Positions 1-5,651 are shown, numbered from the stretch's first letter. The stretch: 10,719 nucleotides of DNA from Bacilli bacterium (GCA_028691905.1 JAQUYJ010000026.1:1-10719); one strand, 5' to 3'. Program-made: numbers and translations. The notes: generated by a model from the letters alone, not told the origin.

Positions 1-1
1 A

Positions 2-64
2 TTTTTAGCAATGATACAAAACGATTATCCGGAATTTTGGAGTTTCTTAGAGGAATTCTTTTAA
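2..64 (+). CDS. 3' end of an unidentified upstream gene (partial)
   Basis: An open frame enters from the left edge and ends at a TAA at 62-64. The visible residues (about 20) are FLAMIQNDYPEFWSFLEEFF. They have natural-looking protein composition and are directly followed by the next gene, whose possible ATG at 64 overlaps this stop (TAATG). The tail is too short to assign a family. The tight junction suggests the downstream regulator is co-transcribed with this gene, since no promoter is visible between them. The other two frames are less convincing here: frame 1 is simply the upstream extension of the regulator frame. Confidence 0.5.
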   Translation, partial: FLAMIQNDYPEFWSFLEEFF

Positions 65-75
65 TGGAGGACTTC

Positions 76-849
76 ATGTATACGTATGAAAATGAAAAAT
101 TTGATTATCAAAAATACTGGTATTTTTTTGATGAAGGTAAATTTTTTAGTGTTCCTAAAACAGAAAATATAAAAGATTACGAAAAAAAGTACTTTCAAAA
201 AACGCCATCCAATTTATTCGATTATTTATTTTGCAATCAAAAATGTCCATTTAAAGAAAAGCATTTTTACTTTTTCGCAATCAGAACGGATTTCATTCAT
301 TCTCAGCAAATTTCTAATATTATCACTTTCTTTCAGGAACTTTTAAAAGTATCGCATCATTTAATTTTAAAAGGTTACATTGTTTTCTTTTATTACGAAA
401 AAAAAGATTTTGACTTTTTGGATATCATTCCTTCTTTAAATGAAGATTTTAACAGTAATTTAGTATTATTTGAAAGTGGGCCCATTAACCGCAGCCAGCC
501 TGAAGGATTTCGTATTTTATTTGATATTTATTTGCAATTTTATGAAAAACATCCAATCCGTTATTTGAATAATACACTGTTGATTATTGAGTTGGCAAAA
601 TATCAAGCAGATCAAATAAGTAAAATAACATCAATATTATTGAAAACAATTATAGAAGACCCTTCTTTTTTATTTCTTATCAATGCACTGTTTGAAAACA
701 ATTTGAATATCACCAAAACAGCAAGCAGTATTTATATGCATCGAAATACCATTAATAATAAAATAGAACATATCCAAAAAGAAACTGGCTTTTATATTCA
801 AAAATTCAACGATGCGATGGCTGTTTATATTTTATTAAAATGGAAATAA
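76..849 (+). CDS. PucR/CdaR-type C-terminal HTH transcriptional regulator
   Basis: Predicted cytoplasmic DNA-binding regulator of 257 aa. The last ~60 residues (about 196-257) match the PucR C-terminal HTH pattern (HTH_30 type): a short helix ending LFENNLNITKTAS, then the hallmark HRNT at about 222-225, a recognition-helix stretch NNKIEHIQKETGF, and a closing hydrophobic helix. In this family the equivalent segment is usually followed by a conserved 'tG' and a dal/lal helix, both visible here. The N-terminal ~190 residues are rich in Phe, Tyr and Lys, and I do not recognise a sensor domain. The start at 76 is chosen because GGAGG at 66-70 sits 5 nt upstream. An ATG at 64, with AGAGGA at 49-54, is a credible alternative adding four residues. 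No promoter is visible, so it is probably expressed with the gene to its left. It lies directly upstream of an UgpC-type ATPase gene whose promoter carries a palindrome, so that gene is a plausible target. The ligand is unknown. Confidence 0.72.
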   Translation: MYTYENEKFDYQKYWYFFDEGKFFSVPKTENIKDYEKKYFQKTPSNLFDYLFCNQKCPFKEKHFYFFAIRTDFIHSQQISNIITFFQELLKVSHHLILKGYIVFFYYEKKDFDFLDIIPSLNEDFNSNLVLFESGPINRSQPEGFRILFDIYLQFYEKHPIRYLNNTLLIIELAKYQADQISKITSILLKTIIEDPSFLFLINALFENNLNITKTASSIYMHRNTINNKIEHIQKETGFYIQKFNDAMAVYILLKWK

Positions 850-850
850 T

Positions 851-865
851 TGTGCAGATTGCACA
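851..865. promoter_or_regulatory. 15-bp palindrome, candidate operator upstream of ugpC
   Basis: TGTGCA-GAT-TGCACA is a perfect inverted repeat with 6-bp arms and a 3-bp centre. It starts 2 bp after the stop of the regulator gene and abuts the predicted -35 box of the ugpC promoter. It is not followed by a T-run, so it does not look like a terminator. The position suits a repressor or activator site; the adjacent PucR-type regulator is the obvious candidate, but that link is inference. Confidence 0.45.
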
Positions 866-893
866 TTGCTTTAATTCAAATATTAGGTATAAT
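866..893 (+). promoter_or_regulatory. Predicted sigma-A promoter of ugpC
   Basis: TTGCTT (866-871), a 16-bp spacer, and a perfect TATAAT (888-893). Transcription would start near 900, giving a short 5' UTR of ~20 nt that contains AGGAGGA (909-915) five bases before the ATG. Confidence 0.65.
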
Positions 894-920
894 TAGATTA
901 GTTCATATAGGAGGATTCAT

Positions 921-2042
921 ATGGCAACTGTAACTTTAAAAAACATTAACAAAGTTTATGAAGGAAATGTACATGCTGTTGTAGATTTCAATTTAAATGT
1001 AAAAGATAAGGAATTTATCGTTTTAGTAGGACCGTCTGGTTGTGGAAAAACAACTACGTTACGTATGGTCGCTGGATTGGAAGACATCACATCAGGCGAA
1101 TTACGAATTGATGATGAAGTCGTAAACGATGTTGCTCCCAAAGATCGTAATATTGCGATGGTTTTCCAAAGCTATGCACTATATCCACATATGACTGTTT
1201 ATGATAACATGGCATTCGGATTAAAATTAAGAAAATTTTCTAGAGATGAAATCGATCGACGAGTAAATCAAGCAGCTGAAATATTAGGTTTAAGACCGTT
1301 ATTGCAACGTCGCCCAAAACAATTATCAGGTGGACAACGTCAACGTGTTGCATTGGGAAGAGCTATTGTTCGTGATGCAAAAGTATTCTTAATGGATGAA
1401 CCATTATCCAATCTTGATGCTAAACTTCGTGTTCAAATGAGAACTGAAATTATTAAAATTACTGAAAAATTAGGAATAACAACCATATACGTTACCCATG
1501 ACCAAATTGAAGCGATGACTATGGCAAGTCGTATTGTTGTAATGAAAGACGGATATATTCAACAAATCGGGGCACCAAAAGATATCTATGATTTCCCAAA
1601 CAATAAATTTGTCGGTGGATTCATAGGTACACCTCCAATGAACTTCATTGAAGGAAAAGTAATGGAAGATGGAAACTTTGTATGCGGGGATCATAAATTG
1701 GGTATTACTAAATTCAAGGTTCCTGCTGCAAAACTCAATATGTTAAAAGAACAAAACTATATTGAAAAAGAGATTATTCTAGGAATCAGACCGGAAGATA
1801 TTCATGATGAAAATGTTGTTATAGAAACATATAATGGAGCAAAATCAACCTTTAAAGTTGATGTTGCTGAATTGTTGGGAGCGGAAACACTTATTTATTC
1901 TGCAGTTAATACACAGCCGATTGTTGCAAGAGTAAATGCTCGCGCAGATGTGCACATGGGTGATGAAATTGAATTGGCTTTTGATATGAACAAATGTCAT
2001 TTCTTCGATCCTCAAACAGAACTGCGAATTGTAAAAAATTAA
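921..2042 (+). CDS. ugpC: UgpC/MsmK-type sugar ABC importer ATP-binding protein
   Basis: Cytoplasmic ATPase of 373 aa that energises carbohydrate ABC importers (CUT1 group; MalK, MsmK and UgpC relatives). The motifs are complete: Walker A GPSGCGKTT at 37-45, Q-loop Gln83 (VFQSYALYPHMTVYDNMAFG region), signature LSGGQ at 135-139, Walker B VFLMDE ending at 160 followed by the D-loop NLD, and H-loop His193 (VTHDQIEAMT). Residues from about 235 onward form the TOBE/OB-fold regulatory region typical of MalK-like ATPases, including the GIRPEDI element. Length is normal for the family. No permease or binding-protein gene lies beside it. Orphan ATPases of this kind are known to serve several importers at once, and that is the likely role here. 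The gene is a single-gene transcription unit with its own promoter and terminator. Substrates cannot be read from the sequence; the ugpC name follows family convention rather than evidence for glycerol-3-phosphate. Confidence 0.93.
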   Translation: MATVTLKNINKVYEGNVHAVVDFNLNVKDKEFIVLVGPSGCGKTTTLRMVAGLEDITSGELRIDDEVVNDVAPKDRNIAMVFQSYALYPHMTVYDNMAFGLKLRKFSRDEIDRRVNQAAEILGLRPLLQRRPKQLSGGQRQRVALGRAIVRDAKVFLMDEPLSNLDAKLRVQMRTEIIKITEKLGITTIYVTHDQIEAMTMASRIVVMKDGYIQQIGAPKDIYDFPNNKFVGGFIGTPPMNFIEGKVMEDGNFVCGDHKLGITKFKVPAAKLNMLKEQNYIEKEIILGIRPEDIHDENVVIETYNGAKSTFKVDVAELLGAETLIYSAVNTQPIVARVNARADVHMGDEIELAFDMNKCHFFDPQTELRIVKN

Positions 2043-2056
2043 TAGATAAAATTATC

Positions 2057-2087
2057 AATAAAACCGCTCGATAAAAGCGGTTTTATT
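2057..2087 (+). terminator. Rho-independent terminator after ugpC
   Basis: A perfect 12-bp stem, AATAAAACCGCT (2057-2068) with AGCGGTTTTATT (2076-2087), around a 7-nt loop. The 3' arm supplies a T-rich tract. It begins 14 bp after the ugpC stop. The stem is symmetric in A/T flanks, so it could also work on the opposite strand. Confidence 0.9.
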
Positions 2088-2093
2088 TACGGG

Positions 2094-2109
2094 AAAATGT
2101 ACACATTTT
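2094..2109. promoter_or_regulatory. 16-bp palindrome overlapping the pgk -35 box
   Basis: AAAATGTACACATTTT is a perfect inverted repeat with two 7-bp arms around a central AC. It covers the predicted -35 hexamer of the pgk promoter (2100-2105), the usual place for a repressor site. It lacks the central CG of a CcpA cre site, and it does not match the Rex consensus either. The cognate regulator is unknown. Confidence 0.45.
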
Positions 2110-2128
2110 ATTATTTTTATGATATAAT
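2100..2128 (+). promoter_or_regulatory. Predicted promoter of the pgk-HPr-tpiA operon
   Basis: TACACA (2100-2105, 4 of 6 to TTGACA), a 17-bp spacer, and a perfect TATAAT (2123-2128). The start point would be near 2135. The mRNA leader is then ~24 nt and contains AAAGGAG (2144-2150). This also argues against translation from the GTG at 2135, which sits at the predicted transcription start. Confidence 0.65.
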
Positions 2129-2158
2129 ATATGAGTGAAAAGTAAAGGAGACATATTT

Positions 2159-3349
2159 ATGAAAAAAACAATTCGGGACATTTCCCTAAAAGGGAAAAAA
2201 GTATTAATACGTGTTGATTTCAATGTACCAATGAAAGATGGGGAAATAACTGATGACAATCGTATCGTTCAAGCATTACCAACCATCCAATATGTATTGG
2301 AGCAAGGAGGGAAACTGATATTATTTTCCCATCTGGGAAGAGTTGCAACTGAAGAAGACAAATTAACCAACTCTTTAAGACCGGTTGCAAATAGATTATC
2401 TGAATTATTGCAACAGCCCGTTTATTTCGTGCCTTTTACACGAGGACCGGAACTGGAACAAGCAATATCCAAATTAAAAGAAAAAGAAATTGTTATGTTT
2501 GAAAATACAAGATTTGAAGATTTGAATGGCAAAAAAGAATCGAAAAACAATCCGGAATTAGGTGCATATTGGGCATCATTGGGAGATGTGTTTGTAAATG
2601 ATGCATTTGGAACTGCTCACCGAGCTCATGCTTCCAATGCAGGAATTGCAGCAAATATAACAGATGTCGTTTCGGGTTTTCTAATGGAGAAAGAAATTAA
2701 ATTTATCGGAGAAGCTGTTAATAATCCTAGTAGACCTTTTATTGCTATTTTAGGAGGAGCTAAAGTAAGCGATAAAATTTCTGTTATAGAAAACTTATTA
2801 ACCAAAGCTGATAAAATTTTAATTTGTGGTGCAATGGCTTATACTTTCTATAAAGCTTTGGGATATGAAGTGGGCACAAGTAAATGTGAATTGGATTTTG
2901 TCGATTTCGCAAAAAGCCTACTAGAGAAAGCAAAGGGTAAATTAATTTTGCCAATTGATAATGTTTTAGCAAATGAATTTACTCCGGATGCTCAAACAAC
3001 AATTTCAGACGCAAACCAATTCCCAACTAATATGATGGGATTGGATATCGGACCAAAAACAATTGAATTATTTAAAAATGAATTGAAGAACGCAAAAACT
3101 GTTGTATGGAATGGCCCTGCAGGAGTATTTGAATTTGATAAGTTTGCTGTTGGTACAAAAGCTATTTGCGAAATGCTTGCAAATTTAAAAGATGCAACAA
3201 CCATTTTGGGTGGAGGAGATTCTGCTGCTGCAGCCATTCAATTTGGCTACGAAAATAAATTCACACATATATCAACCGGTGGGGGAGCTTCCCTTGAATA
3301 TTTGGAAGGCAAAGAATTACCCGGAATCATCATTATAAATGATAAATAA
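2159..3349 (+). CDS. pgk: Phosphoglycerate kinase
   Basis: Cytoplasmic glycolytic enzyme converting 1,3-bisphosphoglycerate plus ADP to 3-phosphoglycerate plus ATP. The 396-aa length is standard. Hallmarks run in order: N-domain substrate site RVDFNVPMKDG (18-28), SHLGR (57-61), ENTRFE (115-120), and FVNDAFGTAHRAHAS (145-159) with the triose-phosphate-binding basic residues. The C-domain nucleotide site follows: LGGAKVSDKI (198-207), GPKT (298-301), VVWNGPAGVFE (315-325), GGGDSAAA (351-358) and ISTGGGASLEYLEGKELPG (371-389). The ATG at 2159 is chosen because AAAGGAG ends 8 nt upstream; the in-frame GTG at 2135 would add 8 residues and lies at the predicted transcription start. It heads a three-gene operon. 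Unlike many Bacillota glycolytic operons (cggR-gap-pgk-tpiA-pgm-eno), no gap, pgm or eno gene adjoins it within the window. Confidence 0.97.
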   Translation: MKKTIRDISLKGKKVLIRVDFNVPMKDGEITDDNRIVQALPTIQYVLEQGGKLILFSHLGRVATEEDKLTNSLRPVANRLSELLQQPVYFVPFTRGPELEQAISKLKEKEIVMFENTRFEDLNGKKESKNNPELGAYWASLGDVFVNDAFGTAHRAHASNAGIAANITDVVSGFLMEKEIKFIGEAVNNPSRPFIAILGGAKVSDKISVIENLLTKADKILICGAMAYTFYKALGYEVGTSKCELDFVDFAKSLLEKAKGKLILPIDNVLANEFTPDAQTTISDANQFPTNMMGLDIGPKTIELFKNELKNAKTVVWNGPAGVFEFDKFAVGTKAICEMLANLKDATTILGGGDSAAAAIQFGYENKFTHISTGGGASLEYLEGKELPGIIIINDK

Positions 3350-3364
3350 TAGGAGGAATAACAC

Positions 3365-3616
3365 ATGAAAACTGTAAGTATGATTGTTGAAAATACATCT
3401 GGAATCGATGCAGCAATGGCTCAAAAAATAGTTCAAAAAGCTTCTGAATTTGAAGCGGATATTGCGTTGAAATATTTAAATAAAGAAGTTGATCTGAAAT
3501 CTATTTTAGGTATAATGTCGTTGGCAGTATTAGAAGGTGCGCGTGTCGAAATCGAGGCAAGAGGAGTGGATGCTGAAGAAGCAATTGCAGCTTTACAATC
3601 CATGGTAGTGAGATAA
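3365..3616 (+). CDS. HPr-like protein lacking the catalytic His15 (Crh-like regulator)
   Basis: An 83-aa protein of the HPr fold, aligning with HPr end to end without gaps. In true HPr the active-site loop is SGIHARPA, with His15 phosphorylated by EI-P. Here it reads SGIDAAMA (12-19): His15 is Asp, Arg17 is Ala and Pro18 is Met. A PTS phosphocarrier role is therefore ruled out on known chemistry. By contrast, the HPr kinase target is kept: VDLKSILGIMSL (42-53) with Ser46 in register, only Met48 becoming Leu. This combination resembles Bacillus Crh, which has Gln15, keeps Ser46 and acts only in regulation (CcpA co-repression; control of methylglyoxal synthase). The gene follows pgk by 15 nt with a strong AGGAGGA (3351-3357), and its stop is 2 nt before tpiA, so it is co-expressed with two triose-phosphate enzymes. 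A role in sensing or adjusting glycolytic flux is inference. The Asp15 could mimic a phospho-residue, which is speculation. Confidence 0.88.
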   Translation: MKTVSMIVENTSGIDAAMAQKIVQKASEFEADIALKYLNKEVDLKSILGIMSLAVLEGARVEIEARGVDAEEAIAALQSMVVR

Positions 3617-3618
3617 TA

Positions 3619-4374
3619 ATGAGAAAACCAATTATTGCTGGAAACTGGAAAATGTTTAAAACAAGAGATGAAGCTTTAAAGTTTGTCTATTCGGTAAATG
3701 AAAAAGTTGCATCAATTGAAGAAGTGGATAGTGTTATTTGTGCTCCGTTTTATGTGTTGCGCTGTTTAGCCAAAAGACAAGGTGAAAATTTGCGAATTGG
3801 TGCTCAAAATATGCATTTTGAAGATAGCGGAGCATTTACTGGTGAAATTTCTGCTCCAATGTTAAAAAGTATTGATGTCAGCTATGTCATTATTGGTCAT
3901 AGTGAAAGAAGAGCAATGTACAATGAAACGGATGAAACCGTAAATAAAAAATTAATGGCTGCTTTCAAACATGAAATAAAACCAATATTTTGCATAGGAG
4001 AAACATTGGAACAAAGAGAGAACAATCAAACCGAAGTGATTCTTTCGGCACAATTGGAAAAAGGATTAAATAAAATTCCCGCTTCCTATATATCATCATT
4101 AACAATTGCATATGAACCGATTTGGGCTATTGGAACCGGAAAAACAGCGACTGCAGCGATGGCTGAAGAAACATGCGCTTTTATCCGCCAAAAAATTGCT
4201 CAACTTTATTCGAAAGAACTTGCTGATGCAGTGCGTATTCAATATGGAGGGTCTGTAAAAATCTCTAATATTGATGAACTGATGGCTCAGCCCAATATTG
4301 ATGGTGCGTTGATTGGAGGAGCAAGTTTGGATCCAGAGGATTTTGTTAAGTTCACTTACGCTGCAATTAAATAG
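3619..4374 (+). CDS. tpiA: Triose-phosphate isomerase
   Basis: Cytoplasmic enzyme interconverting dihydroxyacetone phosphate and glyceraldehyde-3-phosphate; 251 aa, a normal TIM-barrel length. All catalytic residues are visible: Asn9 and Lys11 in AGNWKMFKT, electrophile His94 in IIGHSERR, and general base Glu166 in AYEPIWAIGTGKTAT, which also contains the flexible loop 6 (about 167-177). The phosphate-binding IQYGGSV (207-213) and LIGGASL (231-237) are also present. The start lies only 2 nt after the stop of the HPr-like gene, and the sequence before it has no good Shine-Dalgarno motif (at best GTGAG at 3608-3612). Translation is therefore probably coupled to the HPr-like gene. It is the last gene of the operon and is followed immediately by a terminator. 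Confidence 0.97.
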   Translation: MRKPIIAGNWKMFKTRDEALKFVYSVNEKVASIEEVDSVICAPFYVLRCLAKRQGENLRIGAQNMHFEDSGAFTGEISAPMLKSIDVSYVIIGHSERRAMYNETDETVNKKLMAAFKHEIKPIFCIGETLEQRENNQTEVILSAQLEKGLNKIPASYISSLTIAYEPIWAIGTGKTATAAMAEETCAFIRQKIAQLYSKELADAVRIQYGGSVKISNIDELMAQPNIDGALIGGASLDPEDFVKFTYAAIK

Positions 4375-4402
4375 AAAAAAGACTGTGCAAACAGTCTTTT
4401 TT
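4375..4402 (+). terminator. Rho-independent terminator of the pgk operon
   Basis: A 12-bp perfect stem, AAAAAAGACTGT (4375-4386) with ACAGTCTTTTTT (4391-4402), closes on a GCAA tetraloop and ends in six T. It starts at the base after the tpiA stop codon. Confidence 0.93.
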
Positions 4403-4408
4403 CATGAA

Positions 4409-4422
4409 TTAAAACGGTTTCA
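4409..4422. promoter_or_regulatory. cre-like sequence upstream of the riboswitch promoter
   Basis: TTAAAACGGTTTCA differs from the CcpA operator consensus TGWAANCGNTNWCA at one position (T for the conserved G2). It lies 4 bp upstream of the -35 box of the ribU promoter. In an AT-rich genome such a match may arise by chance, and the mismatch falls on a well-conserved base, so this is only a candidate. Confidence 0.3.
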
Positions 4423-4426
4423 AATA

Positions 4427-4455
4427 TTGACATTTTGAAGAAACAGAGATATAAT
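4427..4455 (+). promoter_or_regulatory. Consensus sigma-A promoter for the FMN riboswitch and ribU
   Basis: Perfect TTGACA (4427-4432), a 17-bp spacer and perfect TATAAT (4450-4455). The predicted start near 4462 falls directly at the base of the riboswitch, so the whole aptamer is transcribed first. Confidence 0.9.
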
Positions 4456-4463
4456 AAGATGTA

Positions 4464-4574
4464 TTCTTCAGGGCATGGTGAAATTCCAGACCGGCAGTAT
4501 AGTCTGCGAGTCCGCTAAGGACAGGAGTTGGTGAAATTCCAACACCGATAGTAAAAGTCTAGATGAGAGAAGAA
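4464..4574 (+). ncRNA. FMN riboswitch aptamer (RFN element)
   Basis: Cis-acting RNA that binds flavin mononucleotide and lowers expression of riboflavin synthesis or uptake genes. The closing stem P1 is TTCTTC (4464-4469) with GAAGAA (4569-4574). The two signature copies of GGTGAAATTCC are present, each followed by a conserved partner: ACCGGCAGTATAGTCTGCGAG in the first half, ACCGATAGTAAAAGTCTAGATG in the second. A small variable hairpin, GTCC (4510-4513)/GGAC (4519-4522), separates them. The order and spacing are those of the RFN family. With ribU directly downstream, FMN binding is expected to favour termination in the region 4578-4634. Confidence 0.95.
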
Positions 4575-4577
4575 AAT

Positions 4578-4634
4578 AAAGCAAGATTCATTTTGATATG
4601 CTTTTTTATGCCCGCCCGAATACGGGTGTTTTTT
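4578..4634 (+). terminator. Riboswitch expression platform with two candidate terminator hairpins
   Basis: The GC-rich hairpin is CGCCCG (4613-4618)/CGGGTG (4623-4628; one G-T pair) with an AATA loop, followed by six T (4629-4634). It is the likely FMN-controlled terminator and ends upstream of the ribU ribosome binding site. A weaker hairpin lies just before it: AAAGCA (4578-4583)/TGCTTT (4599-4604), also running into a T-tract (4602-4607). The antiterminator pairing cannot be fixed by eye. Confidence 0.7.
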
Positions 4635-4654
4635 ATTATAAGGAGGTATAAAAC

Positions 4655-5446
4655 ATGATACTAAATGCCATTGTTGACTATTTAAAAAGTCATCAACAAT
4701 TAGTAAAACTCTTATTTACCATTTTATTAATGGTGTTATTTTTCATTTCAATATTTATTTTAAAGAAAAAAGAGGAGAAAAAGCAATTAACAAGAAAACA
4801 GCAAATTGTTAAAATAACCACTATATCCATATTTTCAGCTTTATCAATTGCTTTATATTTTTTAAAATTCAATTTACCATTTCTATTTCCTGGATTTTTA
4901 GAAATTCAATTTTCGAATGTCCCAGTTTTAATTTCAGGGTTTTTATTAGGACCTGTCAGCGGAGTAATGGTGGTAATTATTCGAACCATCATAAAATTAC
5001 CTTTTACTTCAACAATTGGAGTAGGTGAACTGGCAGATTTATTAATAGGATTAGCAGTTGTTCTTATTTCATCTTATATTTATCATCATAAAAAAACAAA
5101 GAAAAACGCAATTTTGGCTTTAATATATGCCAGTATTGCCTGGGTTGTGGTTGCTTTTTTAGCAAATCTGCTATTCCTAACTGATTTTTATATTCAATTA
5201 TTTTTCAGTGGAAGAATAAGTGGTGTGATGATTGGTGGGGAATATAAAGCAGGATTCTTGGATTTATTAACACCGCTAATGCCTTGGATTACAGAACAGA
5301 ACTACATGGTTCCCTATTTATTGCTGGCAATCCTTCCCTTTAACATTTTATTATCTTCTATTGTATCAATCCTTTCTTTCATTGTCTACAAACGAACTTC
5401 GATTCTATTTCACAAGTATTGTGATATCAATCAGGAAAACAACTAA
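4655..5446 (+). CDS. ribU: Riboflavin ECF transporter substrate-binding (S) component RibU
   Basis: Integral membrane protein, 263 aa, that captures riboflavin and works with an EcfA1/EcfA2/EcfT energising module. The family core spans about residues 50-250. Hydrophobic segments are visible near 52-70, 86-115, 125-143, 152-174 and 217-245. It contains the RibU-like stretch LFPGFLEIQFSNVPVLISGF, then LLGPVSGVMVVIIR and IGVGELADLLIGLAV. RibU proteins are commonly around 190-210 aa. This one carries an extra N-terminal hydrophobic helix (about 17-36) followed by a very Lys-rich linker (KKKEEKKQLTRK), which places the linker on the cytoplasmic side. Translation starts at an ATG 8 nt after AGGAGG (4641-4646). 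FMN-riboswitch control fits the function. ecfA1 and ecfA2, its expected partners, are 4 kb downstream. No clear terminator follows, so some transcripts may read through into rpsD. Confidence 0.9.
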   Translation: MILNAIVDYLKSHQQLVKLLFTILLMVLFFISIFILKKKEEKKQLTRKQQIVKITTISIFSALSIALYFLKFNLPFLFPGFLEIQFSNVPVLISGFLLGPVSGVMVVIIRTIIKLPFTSTIGVGELADLLIGLAVVLISSYIYHHKKTKKNAILALIYASIAWVVVAFLANLLFLTDFYIQLFFSGRISGVMIGGEYKAGFLDLLTPLMPWITEQNYMVPYLLLAILPFNILLSSIVSILSFIVYKRTSILFHKYCDINQENN

Positions 5447-5465
5447 ATTAGCGAATAAAAATCAA

Positions 5466-5494
5466 TTGACTTTTAAATGACCATAGAGTATAAT
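5466..5494 (+). promoter_or_regulatory. Predicted sigma-A promoter of rpsD
   Basis: TTGACT (5466-5471), a 17-bp spacer and perfect TATAAT (5489-5494). The predicted start near 5500 gives a leader of about 150 nt before rpsD, long enough to hold a regulatory structure. Confidence 0.88.
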
Positions 5495-5499
5495 ACTCT

Positions 5500-5651
5500 A
5501 GTGCAGTAAGAACAGCACTTAGATAAAGAATAGAAAAGAATAACCCAATGAGGGAGTAAGTAGTCGAGCTGTATGATGAAAACTCGTATTTAATGTTTTT
5601 TCTACTCATTTGATTTAAGTCCTTACAATATGAAAATAAGGAGGAACAAAA
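5500..5651 (+). ncRNA. Structured rpsD mRNA leader, probable S4 autoregulatory element
   Basis: Several helices can be drawn. They are AGTGC (5500-5504)/GCACT (5515-5519); AATGAG plus TAG (5547-5552, 5561-5563) with CTACTCATT (5602-5610), bulging GGAGTAAG; and CGAG (5565-5568)/CTCG (5583-5586) inside it. A final hairpin, TCCTTA (5620-5625)/TAAGGA (5637-5642), covers part of the Shine-Dalgarno AAGGAGG (5638-5644). In Bacillus subtilis rpsD is known to be repressed by its own product through a leader of this kind. By analogy, S4 binding here would stabilise a fold that hides the ribosome binding site. The mechanism for this leader is inference from structure and context. Confidence 0.6.

Noticed and set aside
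37..75. N-terminal extension of the PucR-type regulator from a TTG at 37
   Set aside because: It overlaps the coding end of the upstream frame (TAA at 62-64), and GGAGG at 66-70 points to the ATG at 76 (or ATG 64 with AGAGGA).
956..1694. Minus-strand open frames inside ugpC
   Set aside because: They are antisense shadows of a well-supported gene, with no family resemblance or promoter and ribosome site of their own.
2135..2158. GTG start adding 8 residues to phosphoglycerate kinase
   Set aside because: It lies at the predicted transcription start and has no ribosome binding site; the ATG at 2159 has AAAGGAG at good spacing and matches family length.
3365..3616. Annotating the small gene as the PTS phosphocarrier HPr (ptsH)
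   Set aside because: Position 15 is Asp, and Arg17 and Pro18 are missing, so the phosphocarrier chemistry cannot operate; ptsI is also not adjacent.
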